Below, one piece after another: positions 9,718 to 17,900 of a DNA stretch of 64,000 nt. The first letter of the stretch is position 1. The number at the start of each line of letters is the position of its first letter. The DNA lies in assembly GCF_036014115.1 (NCBI RefSeq), contig NZ_CP107913.1:6255501-6319500 (forward strand), written 5' to 3'. The translations under genes and the position numbers were made by a program. The notes under the pieces were generated by a model. It did not search any database. It was given only the letters and a program-made list of their open reading frames with translations, and was not told the origin of the DNA. This DNA is from Streptomyces sp. NBC_00448. Its GTDB lineage: Bacteria > Actinomycetota > Actinomycetes > Streptomycetales > Streptomycetaceae.

Positions 9718-9780
9718 CCGAGCGGGCGGAAGGCCGTCTGACCTGCGGCGGAGCGGGCTGGGCGGCCCGGCGGTCCGCAC

Positions 9781-10023
9781 TCAGTCCGCAAGGCCGAGGT
9801 CGTAGTAGCCCCACTTCATCGTCACGTCGTGCGTGGACCGGTAGGCGGACCCGAGAGCACGCCATGCTTCGGAGGCGCCGGTGGTGTGAGCCGTCGTGGT
9901 CAGTTCGTTGATCAGCGCAGGCAGCCGTTCCGCGGCCGCACTGAGGCGGGCACCGCGTACGTGCCGACAGATGTCGTCGGCCGCGGCGACGAGTTCGGGA
10001 AGGCTCCGGAGTCGCAGGTCCGC
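9781..10023 (-). pseudogene. Remnant of an XRE-family regulator
   Basis: Codons 9784-10023 on the minus strand read ADLRLRSLPELVAAADD...RLPALINELTTTAH...AWRALGSAYRSTHDVTMKWGYYDLGLAD and stop. This is the helical repeat region found after the HTH domain in large Streptomyces XRE regulators. The N-terminal HTH and everything after GLAD are missing, so this is a roughly 80-residue internal fragment. The open frame continues upstream only as the antisense shadow of the DUF4157 gene. Confidence 0.55.
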
Positions 10024-10176
10024 CTCGCCGCCTCGTCGCCGGACACGCATCGGAGGGCGCACCGCCGGTGCACTTGCCTGTTCAGACGCCGGACTCTGCC
10101 CTCCCGTACCTTCCGCACGGCTCAGCACCCCTGTATCCAGGAACTCCACACTGTCGAACACGGGAAGGTGCTCTCG

Positions 10177-12234
10177 GTGCGGACGCACGGCAAAGAACGA
10201 GAGACGGCCAACGAAGGAAAACCGCACCGGGCCTCCGGAGTCAAGACAGCGGTACCCGCGCCACCAGAAACCGGCTTCGTCTCGCCACAAGGCATACTCG
10301 CCCTGCAGGGCGCCGTGGGCAACGCCGCTGTCGTGCAGATGCTCCGCACCGACGGCCCGGCGCGGAAACCGCACCGGCACGGACCCGGGTCCGGCCACCA
10401 GCAGGCCGGGCAGGAGTCCGCGGTGCAGCGGTCGGCCGTCCATGACGTCCTGCGTTCCGGAGGCCGCCCCCTCGACGGCGCCACCCGCGCCGACATGGAG
10501 AGCCGGCTGGGCGCCGACTTCTCCGACGTCCGCATCCACGACGACGCCACGGCGAGGGCTTCGGCCGCGGAGATCGACGCCCGCGCCTACACCAGCGGCA
10601 ACCACGTCGTCATCGGCGACGGCGGCGATGACACGCACACGCTCGCCCACGAACTCACCCATGTCGTCCAGCAGCGCCAGGGTGCCGTCGCCGGTACCGA
10701 CAACGGGTCGGGGCTCAAGGTCTCCGACCCCTCCGACCGCTTCGAACAAGAAGCGGAGGCGAACGCCACGCGGGTGATGAGTGGTCCGGCTCCCGCCCAG
10801 CCGATCGCCGCCGGACCGGAGGAAGCCGCCGCGCACGGTGCCACGGCGGAGCCGGCCGTGCAGCGGAAGACCACGCAGGTGACGGTGCAACGGCGCGGCG
10901 GCGCGGCGGTGTCGGGCGTCATGGACGCCTTCTCGCCCGCGGCCGACGCCGCTTCGGCGGGCATGTCCCCCAGCGGCGCCAGCAGCAACGCTCTCACCGG
11001 CATGAGCCTGGGCGCGGCGGTCGTCGGGACCGGCATGAAAAGCAAGGAGCTCTACGACGCCAACGCGGCCAAGAAGGCCTCGGCGGCGGGTACGGCCAAG
11101 CACCACATAGCGTCCCGTGACGAGAAAGCGGCCGGCAACGACGTGTTCTCGAACATCTCGGGCACCGGGAGTCAGGCCGCGAGTCTGGCGGGAGGCCTCG
11201 TCGGCGAGGCGGCCGCCAACCATGCCTCCCTGGCCGGAACGGGAATCGGGCTTCCCTCGTCGGTCCTACAGGTGGGTCGCTACGCCAGGAAGTCCTACAA
11301 GGCAGACCAGCGGATCCGGGCTCTGCGGGCCCTGATGGCGAAAGAGGAAGCGCCCGCGGAGGCACTGAAGGCGGCGAAGGACCTGCTGCCCGCGCTGCTC
11401 CACAAGGTGAGGGAAGCAGACGAGGAACTCCGCCGGGCGAAGCGGGAGTACACGAGCCGGATACAGGAGCTGGACGAGCGCGCGACCCGCGGGGAGGACG
11501 TCGATCGCGGGTCCCTCAAACCTCTCAAGGAGGCCGTCGACCAGGCGGAGACGGACCGTACCGCGGCAGAGGCGGAACTGACCCGCGGAGAGCAGGAATA
11601 CGCGGCGCTGAAGCCCGCCTCCGACGCCATGCACGAGGCCGTCAAGGGACTGGCGGAGAAGGCCAAACATTACGACGGCACCGTGAGCGACGAGATCTCG
11701 CTGCGGGACATCCAGGCATACGCGGTACGGAAGAACGCGAGCGGCAGGCTCCGCAAGGGCATCACGGCCGTGGGCTCCATGCTGAGCATCGGCGGTTCCA
11801 TAGCCTCCATCATCGCCACGGCGGCGATCATGGGCGCCGCCGTGGCCGGCGCGGGTGCCGTCGCCGCGACCCCGGTCGGCTGGGGACTGGCCGCCGCCGC
11901 CGCCGCGGTGGCGTTGGGGCTGGCCAGCTACAAGGGGTGGAAGAAGCTCTCCCATCGATGGCACCAGACGGGTGTGCCGGACGCCCGGACCGGCGCTGTC
12001 CCGTCCAAGCGGAAGCGGCTGCTCCAGACGCTGAACCTGACGAAGGACGTCGGCGTCAACGAGCGTGAGCAGCATGCCGCCGCCCTCTACCGCTTGGCGG
12101 CCGACGGCCCGGACGCCAAGCGGGTCGAGGAGGCCCGCGCGACGCTTGACGCCCTCGGCTTGAGCTGGGACGAGATGAAGAACGACGAGGAAGGCGGCAA
12201 GAAGCTCATCGCGGCCAAGCTCGCCTCCGGCTGA
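10177..12234 (+). CDS. DUF4157 (HELTH) protein, possible injected effector
   Basis: The 685-aa product starts best at GTG 10177, which has GGGAAGG eight bases upstream; the 116 codons before it look non-coding. The DUF4157 domain (about residues 90-185) contains PLDGATRADMESRLGADFSDVRIHDD and the metal-binding AHELTHVVQQ motif. A Gly/Ala-rich stretch follows, then a charged coiled coil (about residues 370-500: LLPALLHKVREADEELRRAKREYTSR...), a hydrophobic hairpin (SIGGSIASIIATAAIMGAAVAGAGAVAATPVGWGLAAAAAAVALGLA, about 530-575) and a helical tail. DUF4157 domains often belong to cargo or toxins of extracellular contractile injection systems, but no such system is in the window. A role as effector is inferred. 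Confidence 0.8.
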   Translation: MRTHGKERETANEGKPHRASGVKTAVPAPPETGFVSPQGILALQGAVGNAAVVQMLRTDGPARKPHRHGPGSGHQQAGQESAVQRSAVHDVLRSGGRPLDGATRADMESRLGADFSDVRIHDDATARASAAEIDARAYTSGNHVVIGDGGDDTHTLAHELTHVVQQRQGAVAGTDNGSGLKVSDPSDRFEQEAEANATRVMSGPAPAQPIAAGPEEAAAHGATAEPAVQRKTTQVTVQRRGGAAVSGVMDAFSPAADAASAGMSPSGASSNALTGMSLGAAVVGTGMKSKELYDANAAKKASAAGTAKHHIASRDEKAAGNDVFSNISGTGSQAASLAGGLVGEAAANHASLAGTGIGLPSSVLQVGRYARKSYKADQRIRALRALMAKEEAPAEALKAAKDLLPALLHKVREADEELRRAKREYTSRIQELDERATRGEDVDRGSLKPLKEAVDQAETDRTAAEAELTRGEQEYAALKPASDAMHEAVKGLAEKAKHYDGTVSDEISLRDIQAYAVRKNASGRLRKGITAVGSMLSIGGSIASIIATAAIMGAAVAGAGAVAATPVGWGLAAAAAAVALGLASYKGWKKLSHRWHQTGVPDARTGAVPSKRKRLLQTLNLTKDVGVNEREQHAAALYRLAADGPDAKRVEEARATLDALGLSWDEMKNDEEGGKKLIAAKLASG

Positions 12235-12252
12235 TCGCCGAGGAGACGGGAC

Positions 12253-12274
12253 GCGCACCGACCCGTCGGTGCGC
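12253..12274 (+). terminator. Hairpin after the DUF4157 gene
   Basis: GCGCACCGA pairs with TCGGTGCGC around a four-base CCCG loop, 19 bp after the stop codon. A second, stronger hairpin follows at 12311. Confidence 0.55.
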
Positions 12275-12310
12275 TCCTGCTCTTCGCTGAGACGGAAACC
12301 GAGACGGCTG

Positions 12311-12341
12311 AAGGGCGGCACCCGGCGCGGGTGCCGCCCTT
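12311..12341. terminator. Strong 13-bp terminator hairpin
   Basis: AAGGGCGGCACCC (12311-12323) pairs perfectly with GGGTGCCGCCCTT (12329-12341) across a five-base loop. It separates the DUF4157 gene from the IS fragment and should work in both directions. Confidence 0.75.
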
Positions 12342-12363
12342 CCGCTCTGCTTGGTCAGGATCT

Positions 12364-12945
12364 AGGGCGTGTATCGAATGCGCTGGTCACAGCCACTCGT
12401 TGATGGCTGCGATGAGGACGGTCGCCTCGTAGCGGACCGCGAGCTTGTCGTAGCGCGTCGCCACGCCACGGTGCCTCTTGAGGCGGTTGATCCCGCACTC
12501 GACCGCGTGCCGCGCCTTGTAGTCCTCGGCGTCGAGCCTGGGCGGCCGGCCGCCGCGAGAGCGGCGCTTCTTGCGGTGGGCCGCCTGGTCGGCCTTGTCC
12601 GGAATCGTGCAGCGGATTCCGCGTCGTCGCAGGCAGGCGCGGTTCTTACGTGAGGCCTATGCCTTGTCGGCGCGGACGCGATCAGGCCGGGTGCGCGGCC
12701 GTCCGACGCCTCGGCGGGCGACGCGGACCTTGTTCAGGACCGGCTCGAACTGCGGGGAGTCGCCGCGCTGTCCGGCCGTGATCACGATGGACCTCGGCTT
12801 CTGGCCCTGCTCAACGGCCAGATGCACCTTGGCGGTCAGGCCGCCGCGCGAGCGGCCGAGGCTGTGGTCGTTCGGCTCGACGCCGACCCCGCCGGGCGGC
12901 TCCTTCCGCAGGTCCCCCCTCTCCGTGCCCCGGCGGCGTGCTGGT
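12364..12945 (-). mobile_element. Decayed IS5-family transposase fragment
   Basis: The minus strand encodes the C-terminal half of an IS5-family DDE transposase. It reads EPNDHSLGRSRGGLTAKVHLAVEQGQKP, then ITAGQRGDSPQFEPVL, then ASRKNRACLRRRGIRCTIPDKADQ, then RHAVECGINRLKRHRGVATRYDKLAVRYEATVLIAAINEWL, stopping at 12387. Two lesions are visible. A TAG replaces the expected Tyr codon after RADKA (12657). A one-base frameshift in a G run near 12921 separates an upstream HQHAAGAR in another frame. Homology ends near 12945, so the 5' half and one inverted repeat are gone. The outer end near 12364 (GGGCGTGTATCGAATGCG) looks like the remaining terminal repeat. The element is not active. Confidence 0.85.
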
Positions 12946-12982
12946 GGGCCGGGCAACGGCGGCGGGTTCGGGGCGCGAGCGA

Positions 12983-13831
12983 TCAGGGGGTGGGGCGGGG
13001 GCGGCGGAGGAGGGCTTCGACGCGGGGGCGGTCCTGCGGGGAGGGGGTACAGGTGACGACCTTGTGCTCGGGGTTGTCCGCGAGTTGGAGCACGACGTGG
13101 TGGAGGGTGAACTCGCCGAGCTCCGGATGGCGCAGCCGCTTCGTGCCCGAGCCGACGGTGTCGACCTTGTGCTGCGGCCACCACTCCCGCACCTCCGGGC
13201 TCACCGCGTGGAGGCGTTCGAGCAGGTCGGCGAAGCCGGGGTCGCCCGGATGCCTGGCCGCGGCCGTGCGCAGCCGTCCGAGCAGCGCCGACGCCTCCTC
13301 CTCCCAGTCGACGACGATCCGCCGGGCCTCCGGGTCCGCGAACATCCACCAGAGCATGTTGCGCGTCTGCGGCGGCCGGGCCGGCCAGTCGGTCCACAGC
13401 ACCCGGGCGGCCCGGTTGGACGCCAGCACGTCCCAGTGCCTGCCGGTGACGTAGGAAGGGCACGGGTCGAGCCGGTCGACGAGGGAGACGACGGCGGGCG
13501 GAAGCGTCTCCATGGCGGCGGAGGTCTGCGCCGGTTCCGGCGGGGCGCCGTGGACGAGTTGGTGGACGTGGGCCCGTTCGTACACGTCGAGTCGCAGCGC
13601 CGCGGCCAGCGCGTCGAGGACCTGCCGGGAGGGCCGTACCTCGCGGCCCTGTTCCAGGAAGGCGTAGTAGGTCGCAGAGATGGACGCGAGCTGGGCCACC
13701 TCCTCGCGGCGCAGGCCGCGGGTCCGGCGCCGAGTGCCCGGCGGAAGGCCGACGTCGGAGGGCTGGAGCCGTTCGCGGCGAGAGCGGAGCAGATCGCCCA
13801 ACTCCCTTGCCTGGGTCACCGTATGGGGCAT
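12983..13831 (-). CDS. XRE-family regulator with MmyB-like ligand domain
   Basis: The 282-aa product has an N-terminal HTH (ELGDLLRSRRERLQPSDVGLP, then RRTRGLRREEVAQLASISATYYAFLEQGRE, residues 10-65) and a PAS-like MmyB ligand-binding domain (WDVLASNRAARVLWTDWPARPPQTRNMLWWMFADPEAR...). MmyB-type regulators bind fatty-acid-like ligands and usually control a divergent oxidoreductase gene. Here the divergent neighbour is an aldo/keto reductase, with a TAGGA-N6-TCCTA palindrome between them. The IS5 fragment lies within 40 bp of its 3' end, but the reading frame is complete. Confidence 0.92.
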   Translation of the reverse strand: MPHTVTQARELGDLLRSRRERLQPSDVGLPPGTRRRTRGLRREEVAQLASISATYYAFLEQGREVRPSRQVLDALAAALRLDVYERAHVHQLVHGAPPEPAQTSAAMETLPPAVVSLVDRLDPCPSYVTGRHWDVLASNRAARVLWTDWPARPPQTRNMLWWMFADPEARRIVVDWEEEASALLGRLRTAAARHPGDPGFADLLERLHAVSPEVREWWPQHKVDTVGSGTKRLRHPELGEFTLHHVVLQLADNPEHKVVTCTPSPQDRPRVEALLRRPRPTP

Positions 13832-13848
13832 CCTGGCACTCTCGTTAC

Positions 13849-13864
13849 TAGGAAAGACGTCCTA
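13849..13864. promoter_or_regulatory. Palindromic operator between XRE regulator and aldo/keto reductase
   Basis: TAGGAAAGACGTCCTA is a palindrome with arms TAGGA/TCCTA and a six-base spacer. It is centred in the 68-bp gap between the divergent genes and is the likely binding site of the MmyB-type regulator. Confidence 0.6.
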
Positions 13865-13899
13865 TGGATGGCGCTGGGGGACGCGGTTACGGTGACCTC

Positions 13900-14883
13900 A
13901 TGGACAATCGAATCATCGGGCCGGAGGGGCTCACCGTATCCGCTGTCGGACTCGGTTGCATGGGGATGTCCCAGGGCTACGGAGCGGCCGACGACGCCGA
14001 GTCGATCGCGGTCCTGCAGCGCGCCGTCGACCAGGGGGTCACCTTCCTGGACACGGCGATGAGCTACGGCAGCGGCCACAACGAGGAGTTGCTCGGCAAA
14101 GCCCTGGCCGGCCGGCGCGACCAGGTCGTGCTGGCCACCAAGTTCGGGATCGTCCGCAGCCCGGAGGGGGTCCGGGTCGACGGCCGCCCGGAGAACGTCC
14201 GGCGCCACTGCGAAGCCTCGCTGGCCCGGCTCGGGACGGACCGCATCGACCTGTACTACCAGCACCGCGTCGACCCGCAGGTCCCCATCGAGGAGACGGT
14301 CGGGGCGATGGCCGAGCTTGTGGCCGAGGGCAAGGTCCGCCACCTCGGGCTGTCGGAGGCGAGCCCCGAGGAACTCGAACGGGCCGCCGCCACCCACCCG
14401 ATCAGCGCCGCGCAGTACGAGTGGTCGCTGTGGTGGCGCGACATCGAGGACGACGTGCTGCCCACGGCCCGCCGGCTGGGCATCGGGATGGTTCCGTACA
14501 GCCCGGTGGGCCGCGGCTTCCTGGCCGGGCCGGTCGGCGTGGACGGTTTCGGTGCCGGCGACTTCCGGCAGAACGACCCCCGGTTCCAGGCCGAGAACCT
14601 CAAGCAGAACGAGGCGATCGTCGCCGAGGTGCGGTCGCTGGCCGCGGCGCGCGGGGTGACGCCCGCTCAGCTCGTGCTCGCCTGGCTGCTCGCCCAGGGC
14701 GACGACGTCGTCCCGATCCCCGGGACGCGCCGGGCCGAGCGGGTCGAGGAGAACGCCAAGGCCGCCGACGTCGAGCTGTCCCAGGACGACCTCGACCGGC
14801 TGGAGGCCGTCGCCCCGCGTGACGCGTGGGTGGGCGACCGCCAGTCCTTCGCCGCGCACCGCGTGGTGCGGACCCCGGTCTGA
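13900..14883 (+). CDS. Aldo/keto reductase
   Basis: This 327-aa NADPH-dependent oxidoreductase belongs to the AKR superfamily (AKR13-like). The catalytic tetrad is visible: Asp and Tyr in FLDTAMSYGSG, Lys in VLATKFGIV and His in YYQHRVD. The cofactor region near the C-terminus reads VVPIPGTRRAERVEENAKA. ATG 13900 (MDNRIIGPEGLTVSAVGLG) is chosen because the 12 residues upstream are not family-like. The substrate is unknown. It is divergent from an MmyB-type regulator that probably controls it. Confidence 0.94.
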   Translation: MDNRIIGPEGLTVSAVGLGCMGMSQGYGAADDAESIAVLQRAVDQGVTFLDTAMSYGSGHNEELLGKALAGRRDQVVLATKFGIVRSPEGVRVDGRPENVRRHCEASLARLGTDRIDLYYQHRVDPQVPIEETVGAMAELVAEGKVRHLGLSEASPEELERAAATHPISAAQYEWSLWWRDIEDDVLPTARRLGIGMVPYSPVGRGFLAGPVGVDGFGAGDFRQNDPRFQAENLKQNEAIVAEVRSLAAARGVTPAQLVLAWLLAQGDDVVPIPGTRRAERVEENAKAADVELSQDDLDRLEAVAPRDAWVGDRQSFAAHRVVRTPV

Positions 14884-14891
14884 CGCGCTGC

Positions 14892-14926
14892 CCAGTCCGC
14901 CCGGCCGTTCCGGTCGGGCGGACTGG
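14892..14926. terminator. 12-bp hairpin after the aldo/keto reductase
   Basis: CCAGTCCGCCCG (14892-14903) pairs perfectly with CGGGCGGACTGG (14915-14926). It lies in the gap between convergent genes. Confidence 0.7.
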
Positions 14927-14940
14927 ACGTGCCCGTGCCC

Positions 14941-14971
14941 GTGCCGGCCCACCGTGATGGTGGGCCGGCAC
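14941..14971. terminator. 13-bp hairpin before the efflux pump 3' end
   Basis: GTGCCGGCCCACC (14941-14953) pairs perfectly with GGTGGGCCGGCAC (14959-14971) around a five-base loop. Together with the hairpin at 14892 it insulates the convergent genes. Confidence 0.7.
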
Positions 14972-15008
14972 TCGCGCGCGTGCGGCTGTCCGTCCGGTAC
15001 GGCCGCTG

Positions 15009-16385
15009 TCACGCGGTGGCCGGCACCGGTCGCGGCCGGGCGAGGACGACGACGCCCAAGGCGAGGACGGCACCCGCGGCCAGGACGATCCCGGAGTCGT
15101 GCAGGGTGGACAGGGTGCCGAGCACGGCGACGCCCAGCGCGGACCCCGCCTGGCGTCCGGCGTTCAGCGCGCCCTGTCCCGTCGCGGCCAGGTGGGAGGG
15201 GGCGGCGCCCGCCATGTCGGCGGTGGCCGCGGGGATGGCGAGGGTGCTGCCGAAGCCGAGCACCACCTGCATGCCGATGATCATCCCCAGCGGCGTGTGC
15301 GTCCCGGAGAGGGCGAGCAGGAGTCCGGAGACCACGTCGAGGCCGAGGCCGGCGAGGAGCACCGGCCGGGCGCCGGCACGCGCGACGATCCGTCCGGCGA
15401 AGAACGGCATGAAGCACATGGGGAGCGTCATCGGGAGGAAGGCCAGGCCGGTCTGCAGGGCCGACAGGCCGCGTTCCAGGACCATCCACTGGGTAAGCGC
15501 GAACAGCACGCCGTAGAAGACGAAGGACGCCATGGCGCCGGCCATCAGGTCGGCCTTGACCCGGGTCAGCCCGATCAGCGCCGGCGGCAGGATCGGTGCC
15601 TCGGCCCGCCGTTCGGCGACGACCAGCAGCACGAAGGCGATCAGGGCGCCGCCCAGGGCCAGCAGCGGAGCGGGCCGGCCCCACCCGGAGGTGCCCGCGT
15701 CCACCAGCCCGAAGGTGAGCGCGCTCAGCCCGGCGACGGACAGCAGCAGCCCCGCGCGGTCGACCGGCCTCGGCTCGTTCTGCGGCCGGTGCCCACTCAG
15801 TCCGCGCGCCAGCAGCAGCGTGACGAAGGCGATCGGCGGGTTGACGAGGAACACCAGCCGCCAGCCGCCGAGTTCGACCAGTGCGCCGCCCAGCACCGGC
15901 CCCAGGATGAGTCCGATGCTGCTGATGGCGGCCCAGGCGCCGATCATGCGGGACCGCTGCGCGGCATCCGGGAACAGGGCGGCCAGCAGGCCGAGGGACG
16001 CGGGGACCAGTCCGGCCGCCGCGACGCCGAGCAGCGCCCGTCCGCCGATCAGGGTGCCCACGTCGGGCGCCAGGGCGCACAGCAGCGAGATGACGCCGAA
16101 GGCGGCGAGCGCGATGCGGTAGATCCGGCGCGGCCCCCACCGGTCGGCGACGGCGCCCGCGGCCAGCAGCAGCCCGGCGAAGACGACGGTGTACGCGTCC
16201 ACCGCCCAGGGCAGCGCCGCTGCGGAGGCGTGCAGGTCGTGCCGTGCGTCCGGCAGGGCGACGTTGAGGATCGAGGTGTCGAGCAGCACGAGGAAGTTGC
16301 CGACCACGATGCCCGCGAAGTGGCCGTTCGGGCCCCTCCGTGCCGGTTCGTCCACGACGGGAGTCTTGCCACTGGTCAGAGTCAT
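15009..16385 (-). CDS. MFS drug efflux transporter (DHA2, 14-TM type)
   Basis: The 458-aa product is a proton-driven efflux pump of the EmrB/QacA type. It shows the family motif FLVLLDTSILNVALPDARHDL near residue 31, the loop 2-3 motif AVADRWGPRRIYRIAL, antiporter motif C (GLILGPVLGGALVELGGWRLVFLVNPPIA near 180), and about 14 hydrophobic helices. It is divergent from a LysR regulator. The 86-bp gap contains two phased TTTCGATGGC repeats, so the pump is probably under that regulator's control. The drug or metabolite exported is unknown. Confidence 0.93.
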   Translation of the reverse strand: MTLTSGKTPVVDEPARRGPNGHFAGIVVGNFLVLLDTSILNVALPDARHDLHASAAALPWAVDAYTVVFAGLLLAAGAVADRWGPRRIYRIALAAFGVISLLCALAPDVGTLIGGRALLGVAAAGLVPASLGLLAALFPDAAQRSRMIGAWAAISSIGLILGPVLGGALVELGGWRLVFLVNPPIAFVTLLLARGLSGHRPQNEPRPVDRAGLLLSVAGLSALTFGLVDAGTSGWGRPAPLLALGGALIAFVLLVVAERRAEAPILPPALIGLTRVKADLMAGAMASFVFYGVLFALTQWMVLERGLSALQTGLAFLPMTLPMCFMPFFAGRIVARAGARPVLLAGLGLDVVSGLLLALSGTHTPLGMIIGMQVVLGFGSTLAIPAATADMAGAAPSHLAATGQGALNAGRQAGSALGVAVLGTLSTLHDSGIVLAAGAVLALGVVVLARPRPVPATA

Positions 16386-16429
16386 GGCATCAGCGTCCCG
16401 AAGTCCGGCGGGGTGCGACCAGGCTGTCC

Positions 16430-16469
16430 TTTCGATGGCGCCATCGGACTTTTCGATGGCATCATGGAG
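16430..16469. promoter_or_regulatory. Phased repeat operator for the LysR regulator
   Basis: TTTCGATGGC occurs at 16430-16439 and again at 16451-16460, exactly 21 bp (two helical turns) apart. The first copy is part of the perfect palindrome CGATGGCGCCATCG (16433-16446). Its position between the divergent efflux gene and the LysR gene suggests a two-site LysR operator. Confidence 0.6.
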
Positions 16470-16471
16470 AA

Positions 16472-17386
16472 GTGGACCAACGACATCTTCGCGCCTTCGT
16501 CAGCGTCGCCGACCTCGGTGGGATCTCCGCAGCCGCCGAGCGGCTGGGTTACGCGCAGTCCACGCTGAGCGTTCAACTGCAGCGGTTGGAGCGCGACTTG
16601 GGCGCGAGCCTGTTCAACCGCAGCAACGCCGGGGCGGCGTTGACCGAGGCGGGGCAGCGGCTGCTGCCCTACGCCCGCGAGGCGCTGAACCTTGAGGACG
16701 AGATGCGCCGGGTGGTGCGGAGCGGCCGGCCGCGGCTGCGCATCGGGGCACTGGAGACCCTGGCCGGCGAGTGGCTGCCGGACATCCTCGCCGCCCTGGC
16801 CCAGGGGGCGGCCGGCCCCGAGGGCGCCGCCGAGGTGAGCATGGTGGTCGCCCGGCGGGCGCAACTGGAGGATGACCTCGCCGCCGGCCGGCTCGACCTG
16901 GTGTTCGTGTTCGACAACGGGGTGCCGACCATAGGGCCGCACGCGGTCGTGGGCCATGACCGCACCGTCCTCGTCGCCGGCCCGGGCCATCCGCTCGCCA
17001 AGGTGCCGCGCATCTCCCAGGGGATGCTGCTGGAGGCGGAGTTCCTGATCGCCGAGCCTGGTTGCACCTCGCAGATGCTGGTCGACCGCTTCGGGCAGGA
17101 CCTCACCTCGCGGACCTGCGTCAGCATGGTCACGGGGTCGCTGGCGGCGCTGCGCAGGCTCGCCTGCCACGGCCGCGGCGTCGCCCTGATGCCGCACCTG
17201 TCCGTCGTCGGCGACCTCGAGGACGGGGAGTTGGTCGAGCTGGACGTGTGCGAGGGGCTGGCGCCGGTGAGCATCGAGGCGCGCTGGCGGACGGGGCTGG
17301 GCCCGGCCGAGGCGCCCATGCAGGCCGTGCTGCGGCTGGCCCGCCGCCACCAGCCGCCGTCCCGCCCACTCGCCGAGACGGCCTGA
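16472..17386 (+). CDS. LysR-family transcriptional regulator
   Basis: The 304-aa product is a standard-length LTTR. The winged HTH is VDQRHLRAFVSVADLGGISAAAERLGYAQSTLSVQLQRLERDLGASLFNRSNAGAALTEAGQ (residues 1-65), followed by a periplasmic-binding-protein-like effector domain. GTG 16472 is chosen because the family N-terminus begins there and GGAGA lies just upstream. It is divergent from the efflux gene, with phased repeats in the gap, consistent with autoregulation and control of the pump. Confidence 0.93.
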   Translation: MDQRHLRAFVSVADLGGISAAAERLGYAQSTLSVQLQRLERDLGASLFNRSNAGAALTEAGQRLLPYAREALNLEDEMRRVVRSGRPRLRIGALETLAGEWLPDILAALAQGAAGPEGAAEVSMVVARRAQLEDDLAAGRLDLVFVFDNGVPTIGPHAVVGHDRTVLVAGPGHPLAKVPRISQGMLLEAEFLIAEPGCTSQMLVDRFGQDLTSRTCVSMVTGSLAALRRLACHGRGVALMPHLSVVGDLEDGELVELDVCEGLAPVSIEARWRTGLGPAEAPMQAVLRLARRHQPPSRPLAETA

Positions 17387-17900
17387 GACCACCGGGGCGC
17401 CCGGAGACGGCTCGGGGCGCCGGACGGTCGGGGCGGTCCAGGGACGGCTCACAAACGGCCGAGCCCGGCCCGGCACGGGACGATACGGAGCATTCTCTGA
17501 TGCCGCAGTGAAAGCAGAGAGCTTTGTTGCCGAAGTGAATCCAGAAAGGTCATTTGGTCAGTTTTCCGTCGGCGACGCCCCGGGCGACCTGCAGGTTGCT
17601 ACGATCCCCTATGCGGTTCATCACTTTTCTCAGATTCCTCCGACTATCCACTGTGCCATTGGCTCGGATGCGGTCGGACGCATTTGAATAATCCTTGCAA
17701 TATACCTTGCAGAAGGTTTATCGTATTCGGGTCAAGCGTGACTGGAACCCTCGCTACGCGGGGGCACACAGCAACGGGGGCTTGTCTTGATCGTGCACAT
17801 GGAACCTTCAGCGGCGACCGACGACGACCGCCGCCCGCCCGACGGCCGCATGCCCCTCCGCGTCCCGCCCCGTGATTCCGGGCCTCGCATCCTGGATTCA
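17387..17900. other. 514-bp intergenic region, AT-rich in its second half
   Basis: No gene is supported here. From about 17500 to 17730 base composition drops well below the surroundings (for example CATTTGAATAATCC and AGGTTTATCG). The stretch contains repeated CCTTGCA and a palindrome at 17704-17717, typical of a regulated promoter or of acquired DNA. In-frame extensions of the downstream LysR-like gene reach 17787 but look non-coding. Confidence 0.5.
17704..17717. promoter_or_regulatory. Palindrome upstream of the LysR-HTH gene
   Basis: ACCTTGCAGAAGGT has arms ACCTT/AAGGT. A second CCTTGCA copy lies 11 bp upstream (17693-17699). The AT-rich setting suggests a regulator-binding site. Confidence 0.4.

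Noticed and set aside
9829..10176. N-terminal extension of the DUF4157 gene by 116 codons
   Set aside because: The extension overlaps the XRE remnant, has Arg/Cys-rich shadow composition, and a better start with a ribosome binding site exists at 10177.
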